The notes beneath the pieces were generated by a model. That model did not search any database, was not told the DNA's origin, and was given only the letters and a program-made list of their open reading frames with translations. DNA of 64,000 bases from Archegozetes longisetosus (Eukaryota > Arthropoda > Arachnida > Sarcoptiformes > Trhypochthoniidae): positions 620,001 to 684,000 of the forward strand of contig JAEMBT020000007.1 in assembly GCA_018873245.2 (NCBI GenBank). Direction: 5' to 3'. The stretch's first letter is position 1; the number at the start of each line of letters is the position of its first letter. Shown here piece after piece: positions 24,438 to 36,800 of this stretch. The translations under genes were made by a program, and so were the position numbers.

Positions 24438-27400
24438 TTAAACTTTAGATTCATTCTCAACAACATTGTTATTATCTTTACTGAAATGATCTCTATTTTT
24501 ATAGTTTCTTCTCTTTTCATCTATAGGTCTAACTGTGAATAAGTCAATCCACATGACCACTAGAATCGGTATAAACATCAATAAAGCCGTTAATTGAAAA
24601 ACTGCACCTGGATATGAATCAATAGTATACTTGAAAACAAAAGTATATATAGTGCTAGAAAGCGTGGGCGCAGTTGTATCCAAAGCGGTCATAAAACTGA
24701 ATACTTTTCCGATTTCTTCTTTATCAATAATCTTTGACATATAAGATCGCGTTCCTATCGATGATATGCCAGTTATCGCTCCAATTGGTAGTGATATGTA
24801 ATATCCTGTGAATTTATTGAAAAATTGATTTAATGAATCTTTTATTTATATTCTGGGTTAGTTTATGTTTTATTGACCTAAATCTGTTAAAATTGTTCCA
24901 CGAATTATCATTTGTATGAAAAAAGAACAATATCCAATGATTGCTAGTGGAATATCTGATACTTTTATTCCTCTTATGAGAACGGGTACAATCGTGATGG
25001 TGGCGATTGTATGGATCACCATATTAATTGAATTTATATAACTTTGCCAATCAGGTGTCCAGTAATAGATCTTTTGTGCAAATTGGGGTGCGATGTGAGT
25101 CGGACCTAGAATTTAATAGATTTTTACAAATTTATTTGTCAGGTATAACACTTCCGGCATGTAATAGAATTAAAATATTGATATCTATTTTATAATTGCA
25201 TTTCACAAAATAAAAATGTTCATTCAATAAGAAATTATTTAAAATACAAAAGGGTTTTAAGTTATCTGCTTTCGTCACCAACTGTTATTAGAAACAGAAT
25301 TAAAGTATTAGTTTGGTCAATAAATTTTGCGCCTGCGGGCATCTACTGGTAATACTGGATTCTCGAACGATTGCAAATTGCAAAACATAAGGCGATTGCA
25401 AATAATTGATTGCAAACCATCCGTTCTTACTGTAATTTTTGCAATATTGCTAATTTTGCAAAGTTTCGATATTAGAGTATCACGAACTACAATTAAAAGT
25501 TTTAAATAATCAAGTACCTTTAATCGCCCTGAATTCATGAATCTTAATCTGGAACAAATTCGGACAAGAAATTTCTTATGATTGGAGAAGGAGGCTGAAA
25601 AGGAGGAATTCATGACGTTAGCTTCCCTTACAGCCTCCTTCTTCAACCATAATTATTTTTTGCTCGAATTCGTTCCAGATTAAGATTCATGCATTTAGAG
25701 CGATTAAAGGTACTTGATTTTTAAAACTTTTAATTAAGGTACTAAATATAAACGAAATTTCATGAAATTCGGAACTTAAGCCTTCATTTGATTGTAGCTC
25801 ATAATTTTGTTTCTAACTATCCAATATCACCAGTAGATACCTGTAGGTGCAAAATTTACCCACCGAACTAATATAATTTCATAAACTTCAATCTCATAGT
25901 AAATCAAAACCAATAAAATTTTCTATCAATTTCACTATTGAGAGAAGTTGCATGAGGATTAAACTACATCAGCTATACCTTCATGATTATAGATTAACAT
26001 AATGCCAAAAAATTAAAAAATTTTAACTTTGCAGTTCACTTTCACCACAAAAATTCAATTTTACTAGTATTTAGTTTAATAGCAAATTAATGTTAAAATT
26101 TTATAATTTTACCAACCATGGTGTGCCATCAGTATGATAATCATAGCTCCGAATAATAGCCACAACTGTCCTCTCACTTTATTAGGTCTGTGCTTAAAAC
26201 AACATTTAACCATATCTTTTACATTGGAAAAATCAAATAACATTTTCAACGGATGTTTAGTCTCTACTGGTTTTTGCTTCAACTCTGTTTTTAGTTTGTC
26301 CTTATTCTGACTCACTTTAATTCCTCTTAATTTCATTTCCATCTTTTTCGCTTGTTTTTGTGCTTTCTTTTCGTTAACCATAACTAAAACCCAAATTAGA
26401 GCCAATACTTCAAAGACTAATGATATCAAAAAACAAGCTGAATAATTTCGAATTTCCCCGTAATTAAAAATTGGTTTTTGTACTAAGAGGTAGCCACCAA
26501 TTGATGAACCGATAGGTGAAGCTTCAAAAAACAAATGTTATGTCATAATCACTACGATTATTTATAACTTGTATTAATGAACCCATGAATTTTCTATTTG
26601 TTATCTGTCAATTCTATCTTTCTAGATTAAAAGTTAAGATTACAGGTCGCTCTTGAGTTTACTCGTAAACTATATTGATCATCAAATTATGCTAAAAGAG
26701 GATAATAAATTCGTTATTTTAGTCGAATAAAAGTTTCTTAAGTTTATACATTTGTTCAAACCATATATGAATAAAACCTTATGAATAATTGTCTGATGTG
26801 TCGTATTTGAATGATGTTCAGTGTTTTCCATCAGGAATTATGTTCTTTTGAATCAATTTTATAATTATAAAATCATTCAGTTTCTTTTTCAAGTTGTAGA
26901 AGTTTACTCATAAGCTCTTTTAGAACTGTTTAGCATAAAACTATTTTAATACCGCATGATCCACAACGATCTAAAAGGATAGCTATTGCTTCTATTCTTT
27001 TTTTTAAACATATTTATTAATAGTAATGATGGTAAATTAGAAAATAAATGAAAGATTAATATGGCTTGTAATTTTGATAGTAACTCAGATAACACACCCC
27101 CATAGATCCTAATTACAGTATAATGGTATTGTTTGTGATAGATTTAACGAAATGTTAATCAGATTAAAAGCATAAACTGATACATACCTACAAATATACA
27201 CATTTCATAAATCATAAAACGAATAGCTCTCATTCTAGGTGGTGTTGTCGAAGTTACATAATGTGTTATCGCGATTCTGGAGGCAATATTTCCACCGACT
27301 AGTGATGCCGGAATGTGTGACAATAAATGATAGTAAACGCCTTAATTTCAATTAGAGTTAAAATTAATTAACAATTTCTATTTTTTAAAAGTAACTATTC

Positions 27401-28116
27401 ACTTGTATTGAAGTTGATTGACAGATAGATAGTGATGAGATTTTCGACAATCGCTGCACAAGCGCTCAAAATCATTAAAATTTTTCTTCCCTTTAAGTAT
27501 CTGTCAATCCACGCACCGACAAATAGGGCCCAAACAAGCGCAGGAACTGTTGATAAGTATGTGTTGTAAGTGGCTGTCAGTAAGGGAAAAAACAATTCTT
27601 AATTCTTTAGACTGTTTTCGAACATGTAATCACTCAATTTGAAGATTTAGAATCATTTCTTATATTCCCATATTTTTCACTTATACAATATCAGATTCTG
27701 GCTATAATTTTGACTTATAATAAAAATTCTTCATACTCTCATTCGTTGAATTGAATGTAAAACCTCGATTAACATTTGATTTTTATGAATGCACTTAAAT
27801 TATTTTAAAATCAAATATCTAAATTTATTTATTTACCAAATTGTGCGGAATCTGCAAGAATGTTAGTTTTATAATCATGAGGGTCGTGTCCTTCTTCTTT
27901 TTTCGATGGCAAATCATAACAATATTCTTCAGTTTGATTGTACCAGAAGCGACAAATTTTGTCTTGGATTAGTTGATGACCAGGTGTAGTCTTTAATGAC
28001 GTTTGAAACATAATTAAAAACAGATACGGTTCGACACGTAATAATCTCATAAATTTAATAGCCCTATGAATTCTTCGTCGAGACCATGGAATCTCAATTC
28101 CATAATTTGGGTCCAT
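24438..28116 (-). CDS. SLC46-type (PCFT-like) major facilitator transporter, copy A
   Basis: Six exons on minus: 27837-28116, 27403-27573, 27188-27340, 26117-26521, 24878-25105 and 24438-24805. All introns are phase 1, giving about 534 residues. The SLC46 family carries small solutes across membranes by proton coupling (folate for vertebrate SLC46A1); the substrate here cannot be read. The N-terminus has a cytoplasmic segment, a first membrane helix (RVEPYLFLIMF), and a loop with YNQTEEYCYDLP including an N-glycosylation site. Exon 2 carries major facilitator motif A, GAWIDRYLKGRK (about residues 113-124). Exon 4 encodes two helices and a Lys-rich cytoplasmic loop. The C-terminal SLC46 block SKIIDKEEIGKVFSFMTALD lies in exon 6. 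The donor of exon 4 (GTTGGT) is weak but keeps phase. Intron 4 holds a fold-back MITE. Closest neighbour is its own paralogue at 28876-32621. Confidence 0.87.
25306..25873. mobile_element. fold-back MITE inside an SLC46 intron
   Basis: Nearly the whole 568 bp is an inverted repeat. The left arm starts TATTAGTTTGGTCAATAAAT and the right arm, on minus, TATTAGTTCGGTGGGTAAAT. Further in, TAATCGCCCTGAATTCATGA (left) pairs with the region around 25690-25700, and CAAGTACCTTTAATC pairs with GATTAAAGGTACTTG. Arms of over 200 bp are joined by a short centre near 25590. The 109-codon frame at 25317-25646 is a by-product. RNA from the host intron could fold into a long hairpin. Confidence 0.82.
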
Positions 28117-28870
28117 CTTTAATTTTAGAAGTTAAATTGATTTTATACTTATATTATATACTATAGATTCAGCTTAACAAATAATATATTCGAGTTGTAA
28201 ATTGCACCTTATTTTATTTGGTTTTGAAAAACCAAAGTTGGTAAGTTAGTTTGATATATACGTAATTTCAATACGTCAAAAGTGTATTGAGTTATCTTTT
28301 AATCTGAAAATTATGATCAATGAATAAGATTTTATCATTTAAATCCATATACATATATGATTTTTGATTGTTCTCAACCTAATCAAGTTTGTTAACGACC
28401 TCATGTAGAAAGTTTAGAATTTTGTTTTATTGTTTTATCATAAAGCTAGTTTTCAACATGAAAACAACTCAAAGAATTTTACTCAATAAAAATACGATTT
28501 ATTTTCTCGATAGTGGTGTGAGATCAGATAAAATTCATGGTGTTGGGCATCTAACTATAGATAATTGGATCTAGTTAACAAAGTATTTAATTCAATGCAG
28601 TTTAATCATTATATCAGAATCGATAAAAAAATGTTTGATACGTTTTCAACTCTCAATAGGTAACTACGATTTAGTAAAAACTATTGACTTGTTTTCTCAT
28701 TGATCGACAATTACATATCTCACATAGAAGTTTATCTCAATAATTGGTATTTATAAATAAAAGATTGTAAAAACTTCGAAAACCGAAACAGGTAGCTAGT
28801 GGTTATTATGATTAAGAAATAAACTTCTTGACAATGAAGTAAAGCAAAATAGTTTTTTATTTAGAAGAAT
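28117..28870. other. spacer between the two transporter genes
   Basis: About 750 bp of AT-rich sequence that should hold the promoter of copy A and the terminator of copy B. No TATA box with initiator stands out. A short plus-strand frame at 28389-28574 has no support. Confidence 0.4.
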
Positions 28871-28875
28871 CTTGA

Positions 28876-31800
28876 TTAGAGTTTTGTTTCGTTCGTTTTT
28901 TCTCTTTGATTAAAATGATTTTCTTTTTGGTCACCTTTTTTCCCTTCAATGACCGGTCTCTTAGTGAATAAGTCAATCCACATCATTATGAAGATTGGAA
29001 TAAATATAAGAAGTGTCGTCAACTGATATACAGCTCCCGGATACGAATCCATAGTATATTTAAAAATATACGTAAAAACAGTACTCGAGATCATGGGCGC
29101 GACTGTGTCCAAAGCGGCCATAAAACTAAAAACTTTTCCAATTTCATCGCGTCCTACAATTTTTGACATGTGAGATCGAGTTCCTATTGATGATACACCA
29201 CCGATTGATCCGACAGGCATTGCTATATAAGCTCCTAGAATAGTAATAAATTTTGAGTTGAGTTATTTTTTATAATTTTTTTCTGACCTAGAGAGGAGAG
29301 AATAGTCCCGCGAATAAGTGTTGAGAAAAAGAAAGCGCAATAGCCTATGATTGCCAAAGGAATATCTGATACTTTCCATACTTTGATTAGAAGTGGAACG
29401 ATTGTGATGGTAGCAATTGAATGGATTACCATATTTATGGAGTTCATGTAACTTTGCCAATCGGGACTCCATAAGTAGATCTTCTGGATGAATTGTCCTG
29501 CTATATGCCCCGAACCTATAAATATATGATAATTTAATTTATACCTTGTTATTTTTAAAATTTACTTTATATTTTATTCTTGATTTTACAATTCAGTAAA
29601 AGCTGTGACCTATATAGAAAGCTAGAAATGATACGGTGCTCGATAGAGATATTCAACTCTAGGACTAGAATTTCTAAACGTTTGAAAAACCAATGAAGTT
29701 GTCGGTTAGTTTAAATTGTCGTGAACTCAGTTATGAGTCAGACACGAGTTGTGTCTGACCATGAGTCTAAGATTTGACCCTTAAAAATAAGATCTTAAAA
29801 AGAGCATATAAGAAATGCATGTTTTGTTTTTTGGCCTGCACTGATAACATTCGCATGCATTACATGTTTTCTTGTCGTAAAGTAGTTTCTGTATTTTTAT
29901 CTAAATAAAATAATTGAAAGTTGTGATTGCAAACGCTCATTCAATATACTCAAGTACTTCAAAATTTTAGTGTGAAGAGTGGAAATCGGATTCATTCAGT
30001 ATTTTATCATTACTTCACTTGAGATCAACATGAAATTTTGCTTTGATTTATTTTGTAACTAAAGTAAATTAAAGATTAGGAATGATAAAATTGTCAACTT
30101 AGTCACAAATAATCAATGCAAAAGCTATAGGACACATACTGTTTAGGTGTTTTCTATTATGCGATTAATCAAAAACAATTTTTTTGTATATCCACAATTA
30201 AGCAAAATCTATGACTCAAAATGATGTTCAATTGAAAAAATTTTAAATAAGTTAATCATATGAATGAATAAGTTTCACTACTTTACTTGTATTTGACCGG
30301 TAGAAGATTTATATTAACCTAGAAATTTTCATTTGCTAACTAACTTCATCCAAATTATTCATAACAATCTTCAAAATAGTTCAGCTAGTAACTAACCTGA
30401 AAAGCCATAATCATTATAATCATAGTTCCAAATATGAGCCAGATTTGAGTTCTCACTTTATTAGGTCGCGGTTTAATACAACATTTAACCATTTCTTTAA
30501 CATTCGTTAAATCAAACAACAAACGGAGTGGATGTCGATTTTCGTCTTCTTTTTTCATATCAGATTTGAGTTTCTCCATATTTTCGCTAACTTTCATACC
30601 TTTCAATTTCATCTCGATTTTCAATCCTTGTTTTCGCGCCACCTTTTCATTGACCATAAATACAATCCAAAGAAAAGCTACAACTTCGAAACCTAACGCT
30701 ATTATGAAACAGGTCGAATAATTTCGTATTTCTCCGTGATGAAATAACGGCTTCTGTACTAGAATGTAGCCACCTAGTGATGAACCGATCGGTGAAGCTT
30801 TCGAAGTAATAACAAACATGTTAGATTCAATTAAACTATATCAACTAGAAAATAACATTTCAGTTTTATCAGGCATCATTTAAAATGAGGAAAGTTCGAT
30901 TGCCTAACTTAATATTTACTAATTGTTTCAGAAATTGTAAGCTTTAAGGAGTCTGTGTGGGGCTTACAGCTTTTATAACTCTCTACACAGAACATGATAA
31001 TGAAATGCATAAGAAGGCGCGCAATTGAATACTACATCTCGAATGATAAAATTTTCAAAACTCAAATGTTCAGAGATTTGTTAAAAACTCAGTGGAGCTT
31101 TTAAAAAGTTTTAGTCGTCTTGTATTTTCTCTCTTTGAGAAAAAGACATTAAAAAATGTGGCGTAGAACTAAACCATGAAAATCTGAATGCGATTTGGAG
31201 TTTTTGTCATGTAGGACTCTTTTAAGCTTACAGTTTATATGATATTGTTAAGTCGAATAATCATAAGTCACATTGGACATAACAAAATTTTATAAAAAGC
31301 AATACAAGTACTATAGGACAATCTGAAGTGGTAAAATTTTGGTTTCTAACTAATCAGGGCACATACTAACAATGCCTTCATTTGAATTTAGTGAGCACAG
31401 CGAACACTGAGCTCCTCGATCTTAAGTTAGCTTAAAAATAGCATTTTTGAACGTAAAATAAATTCTAAACTTTATCCCAAATTTTCTACGATCAATCAAT
31501 TGAGTCGTAACGAATTTTTCATTAAAAACATTCTTTTGCAAACATAATGATAAAAGCGATGCATACCTAGAAACATACACATCTCGAAAATCATAAAACG
31601 AATTGCCATAAGCTTTGGCGGAGTCGTAGACGTCATGTAATGTGTTATCGCTATTCTCGATGCAATATGTCCTCCGAATATCACAGTCGGAATATGTGGT
31701 AGCAAATGATAGTAAACGCCTTTAATTTTAGTTAAACAATCAAATTACCAAGTGATCAATTTTTCAAAAATATTTAATCGTTTACTTGTATTAAAATTTA

Positions 31801-32621
31801 TTGACAAGTATATCGTCATCAGATTTTCAACAATAGCGGCGCCAACACTTAAAATCATCAAAGTCTTTCTTGCCTTCACATACCTATCGATCCACGCGCC
31901 AACAAACAGCGCCCAAATTAGTGCTGGCACTGTTGATATGTATGTGTTATATGTGCCTAAAGATGACATTAAAGTACTTATCATAACAGAATCGATAGTG
32001 CCAAAAATCTATAACACTTGAAAAACTAGTTGCAATTTTCTACTGAAAATATATTTCTTATCACACACGTTCATTAATAAAAGCCATTACACTAAATGAA
32101 TTCATTGAAATTTCTGGTTAAATATTTTGAGTTTTTCTTATATTAAAAGAATACAACTAAAATTCACTTACAAATAGGTTAAAGCAATAACTAAACTTTT
32201 TGAATATGTATATTACTATAAGTTAATCAAACTTCAAACATTCTTCTCAATTAAACTATACGTAAACACTGTGAATATGGATATTCTCCAAAATTCTAAT
32301 GAATCTTTGTATGCAGACACATAAAACATATTTTAAGAATTTAATACCGAATTGTGCTGAATCTGCTAAAATCCTGGACTTATACTCATTAGGACCAGAG
32401 TCAACTTCCTTCTTTGTAGGTAAATCATAGCAATATTCGACTGTCTGATTATACCAAAGACGACAAATTTTATCCTGAATTAATTGACTGCTTGGCGTTC
32501 CTTTCAATGAAGCTTGAAACATAATTAGAAACAAATAGGGCTCAACTCTCAATAATTTCATGAATTTCAGAGCCCTAGAAATCCGACTTCGAGTCCACGG
32601 AATTTCGAAATTTGGATCCAT
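28876..32621 (-). CDS. SLC46-type (PCFT-like) major facilitator transporter, copy B
   Basis: Six exons on minus: 32348-32621, 31786-31956, 31567-31719, 30393-30797, 29288-29515 and 28876-29234, giving about 529 residues. Exons 2-5 are exactly as long as in copy A (171, 153, 405 and 228 bases) and all introns are again phase 1. The protein shows the same landmarks: RVEPYLFLIMFQ in the first helix, YNQTVEYCYDLP in the loop, motif A GAWIDRYVKARK, the Lys-rich middle loop, and SKIVGRDEIGKVFSFMAALD near the C-terminus. Divergence is spread through the coding sequence with no stops, so both copies appear intact. For exon 4 a competing donor (CAG/GTTAGT, three bases earlier plus one) would break phase with exon 5; I chose the phase-keeping one because it gives the same exon length as copy A. 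Substrate unknown. Confidence 0.87.
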
Positions 32622-32639
32622 TTTCGAGAATTTTTGAAT

Positions 32640-33840
32640 TTTAGTATACTTTAAGTTTAACTTGGTTCAATTTTAATAATAAAACTAAAAAATTAAAACT
32701 TATTTTATTCCTAATTGAGTATGCCTACGGTCCAGGATTAACGATAATAATCATTTGTGTATTAAAAAAGTTTTTATATAAAAAAGTAATATTGTGAAAC
32801 TCATGATGAATAGCGTGACCTCTTATCGGTATATTTTCAACATTTTCTGAACAATTCGAAATCAAAATTACAGTCGAGTCTTGGTTATAAGTACTCTATT
32901 GAATTAAACAAATCTATATTTTAAAATTTAGTTATCGATTTTGTTAACGAAGTTTGATTGTCATGAAAATATTTGTACTTATTGGCTATTGTTTAAAAGA
33001 TTAGATTATTCTCGAAGTAAGAAAGTATTTTTGAATAATCATCATATTACGTTATTTTAGAACAATTATATATTAGTCATTTCGTACTCTTTTTCAAGTT
33101 CACTACCAGCAACATAATAGATCATAATCTAATATTAATTTTGTATATTTTTGCTTCATGCACCTAAAATTACGAAATCGGCGATTTGTGAGTCCGTTTG
33201 ATCTTATCAGCTTTTAAAAGTCAATCACTGATATAACTATTGTGAGATCATAATCCTAATGATTTAACGAAATTAGTTAACGATATTATAATGTATTTTT
33301 TACACGTTTTGATTAGTTTAATTTTGACGAAATACTTTTATATGTGTTAATAATACAAGTTTCATACACTTTAGACGAATAAAGTTTTATATTATTTTTT
33401 GAAAAGTAAAATTTTTCATACATCAAAAAGAATTTGAAAAACAGCAACGTTAAAGTTTTAAAAGTCTCGAAATTCTTATTCTAAACTTATTCTAAACCCA
33501 ATTATATTCTAATAAGAAATTTTTACAGAGTTTAAGTTTTGATGAAACAAAATAAATGCAATAAAATTAGCTCGTGAGTTAAAGTGTATCTTTCAGGTCA
33601 CTCTAAATAAGACGAAAAGAAACTAGAATTTTATTAATCGGAGATTTCATAGTTACAGTTTCGTAACTTGATTAATTATAGGCAATCGTTAGTAGAATTA
33701 CAAAGATAAGATAAGTAGAACACTAATAAATTATTTGTTCAAACCTCTACTTGAAACTCAAAACCTATAAAGGAAAAAATAATTTGTTTTATCACTCTTG
33801 ATGTGTAAGGATCAATAAAAGCTTTTTAACCATTATAATA
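32640..33840. other. intergenic DNA upstream of transporter copy B
   Basis: AT-rich, no gene recognised. It should contain the promoter of copy B and the 3' end of the ABCH gene. Confidence 0.4.
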
Positions 33841-33854
33841 ACCATAGAATTAAT

Positions 33855-36800
33855 TCATTTTCGTCTGAAAATAGCTAAAGCAAGGGTTAAATACACAACG
33901 CTTGGAATAGTAGATAACACAAATCCGTATCTAATATGAATGTTATTAAAGTCCCAGCCTCTCAATATAATACTTCTCATAGTTTCTACAGGTAATGATA
34001 GGGGACAAAAATATAATGCATATTTCAAGGTATTTTCCATTGATTCTAAGGGCCAGAAAATTCCGGTCGAGAATAATTGAGGTATTGATACAAACCAAAC
34101 AATTATAATACAAGCGATCTCTCTATCGATCAACGAGGATATCAGTAAACCTAAAGATATAGAATTAATCGCTCCTAACATGAAGAATCCGAGAGTTAGA
34201 GCAAGTGGTCCATTATCTGGATTCTTGAATAACACAAAACCCGTCAAGTACAAGAATAAGATCTGAAGGGCAGACAATAGACAGTTGGTTATAAAATGTG
34301 AAATGAATACTAATTCATGACTAACACCAGCGACTAATGATCTCTCAAAGAGACCATCTTTTCGTTCTTGTGTTAGTATTAGCGATGAGATTGTGATCTG
34401 AGACATGAAGAGATTGAATAAGAAATATCCAGGCACATAGTAGTGGTTTATCGACAAATTGTCGGTATTCTCTGTTGTCTCTACAGTTATCGGTGTTTGG
34501 ATGAAAGTCTTATTGTTTTCTTCGTATAGATTGGACATAAATTTAACCAAACTATCAGTCAATGAATCCATAAATCCGTTTCCGTACATCAGAATAGAGT
34601 TGTCGATGTAAACTGATAAAGTGCTATCAATTATAGACTGATTGTCAGAATTGAGTCCGAATTCGATTCTGTCATCGATTGCATCTGAATAGCCCTCTGG
34701 AACACGAATGGCTGCGATTGCATCTCTATTTTCAACTGCCTTAATAGCACTCTCGAGCGATGAATAGTTGACCGGTTTTATGATATGCCATTTATTACTA
34801 ACCATATCTGATAATAGTTGTTGGCTATAAGCAGGAATTGGTTCTTCGTTGTAAACCGCTGCCTTTATCTATGAGTGAAATAGAGCAGATATTAATTTCT
34901 AATGCTATTAAGCTACTAAACTTTAATCATAATGCTACCAGACAAAATGGTTTTGTTCAATTCCATTTTCGTACATATTGGGTTATTTGTTGTCGAACTA
35001 ACTCGAGAAAAATTGAAATCGTTTGCGTGTGTATGATTACAATACATTGAGTTCATACTTAAGAGCACTAAAAAATTCAGAAATAACTGATAAGTATATA
35101 GATATTGACTTGAATGTTAGAGCCATTTGATAGTACACTATCTCTCTCTTCCATAAACTATTTCAATTGTTTGTATATTACAGACTACAAGTTTTTAATA
35201 ACTATTACACCGAAGTTGAAATCATATTTGGTGTACATTTTAAACTTTTACATTACTTAAGAAACTTCTATCAAAAAATCCATGTACAAAAATAAAAATA
35301 ATCAATTTTCAGAAAGATTCTTTAAACAAGCTTAAATAGTAATTTGCTAATCTAAACTTTATCAATAAAAATTGCAACTCTAAAAGAATGAAGTTTTCGA
35401 ATTTCAACAAAATCCTTTAGAATTGGGTACTTTTTGTTTCAACAGATCGAATTTTTTTCTATCAATACTATTTTGAAAATTTCGAAGAATGCATCTGCAA
35501 TATTTTATAATTACCTCAATCAGTTCTTTGCTATAAACAGCACAGAATACCAATGCTTGAGTTGCTGGCAATATAACAATCAATATAGATAACCCCATAT
35601 GAAAGAACTTCAGAATGTTCTTATGAATTAGTATTAGAAGTATCCATAAGCTCAGTTTCCAGTTATGACTATTGTGTCCTTCATAATTTACATAATCATA
35701 ATCGTCATTCATATTCATACATGAATCGTTATTATCAATAATCTTATTATAATTTTTATATTGACTGTTTTTATTTCGAGAACTTTTGTCTTCCAATAAG
35801 CAAAGTTCAAGAAAAACCTCTTCCAAGCTGTTTCCACGGTAATTTTGGATCAAATTTTTTGGATTGTCTTCAGCCAGAAGCCTACCGTTCCTCATGAGTC
35901 CGACTCGATCTGCATTCCCAGCTTCTTCGATATAATGAGTAACAATAACAACAGTCATGCCTTCTTTACACTTATCGACCAAATATTCCCAAATTTTATT
36001 CCTGAGAAGTGCATCGATCCCAACAGTTGGCTCATCGAGTATTACTAAACTTGGATTATTAATGAGTGCCACGGCTATTGATAATCGTCTTTGTGTTCCA
36101 CCCGACAATTGGGTTACCAGAAGATTACCGTTCGGTAAATTCAGAAGTGACCTTAATCTTTTGTATCTGTAAAATAATTTTGATTATTTCACCTTTCACC
36201 GCTTTTCAAGAAACACAATATGCTTTGAAGCTGTATCTTCGTTTATTGTTAAGTTTCAACATATTTGCAACTCTAAAATATCAAACATGGCATTTCTATT
36301 ATCATCTGCTCTTTGAAAGCATACGAACTGAAAATTAATTTCATTGATATCTATTCAAAATATAATTAATACTATAGGAATCGTTATTTATGAAATTACG
36401 CAAAATTAACGTTGGACTTCCAAATAGACAGTGATGCACACGCTCGCGCTAACGCTCGGGGAAAATGAAACGCTCGGCGCTCACTTTTCGAGGCGCTCGA
36501 GCGCCGAGCGTTTGCCGAGCGTCAAGTAAGCAAAGTTCATGAATTGTAAGGCTTTTTCTGCATAAAATTAACTTATTTTATTTAAGCTGTAGCTTTATCT
36601 GTATATAAATTTCATATATATGATACTCACTGATTGAAAACCATCCAAACAAATACTTTAGTTCAAAATCTGATGTCATATAAATAAAATGTTCATATTG
36701 AAGATATGAAATCGTTTATAAAAGAGAGATTACAATACATTAGAGTCCATATTTAAAAGCACTAATAAGTCTAGTAATAGCTTATAAATTAAGTTTATAA

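Noticed and set aside
28020..28035. GGTTCGA resembling a tRNA B box
   Set aside because: Falls within exon 1 of an SLC46 gene with no matching A box or cloverleaf; I found no convincing tRNA in the window.
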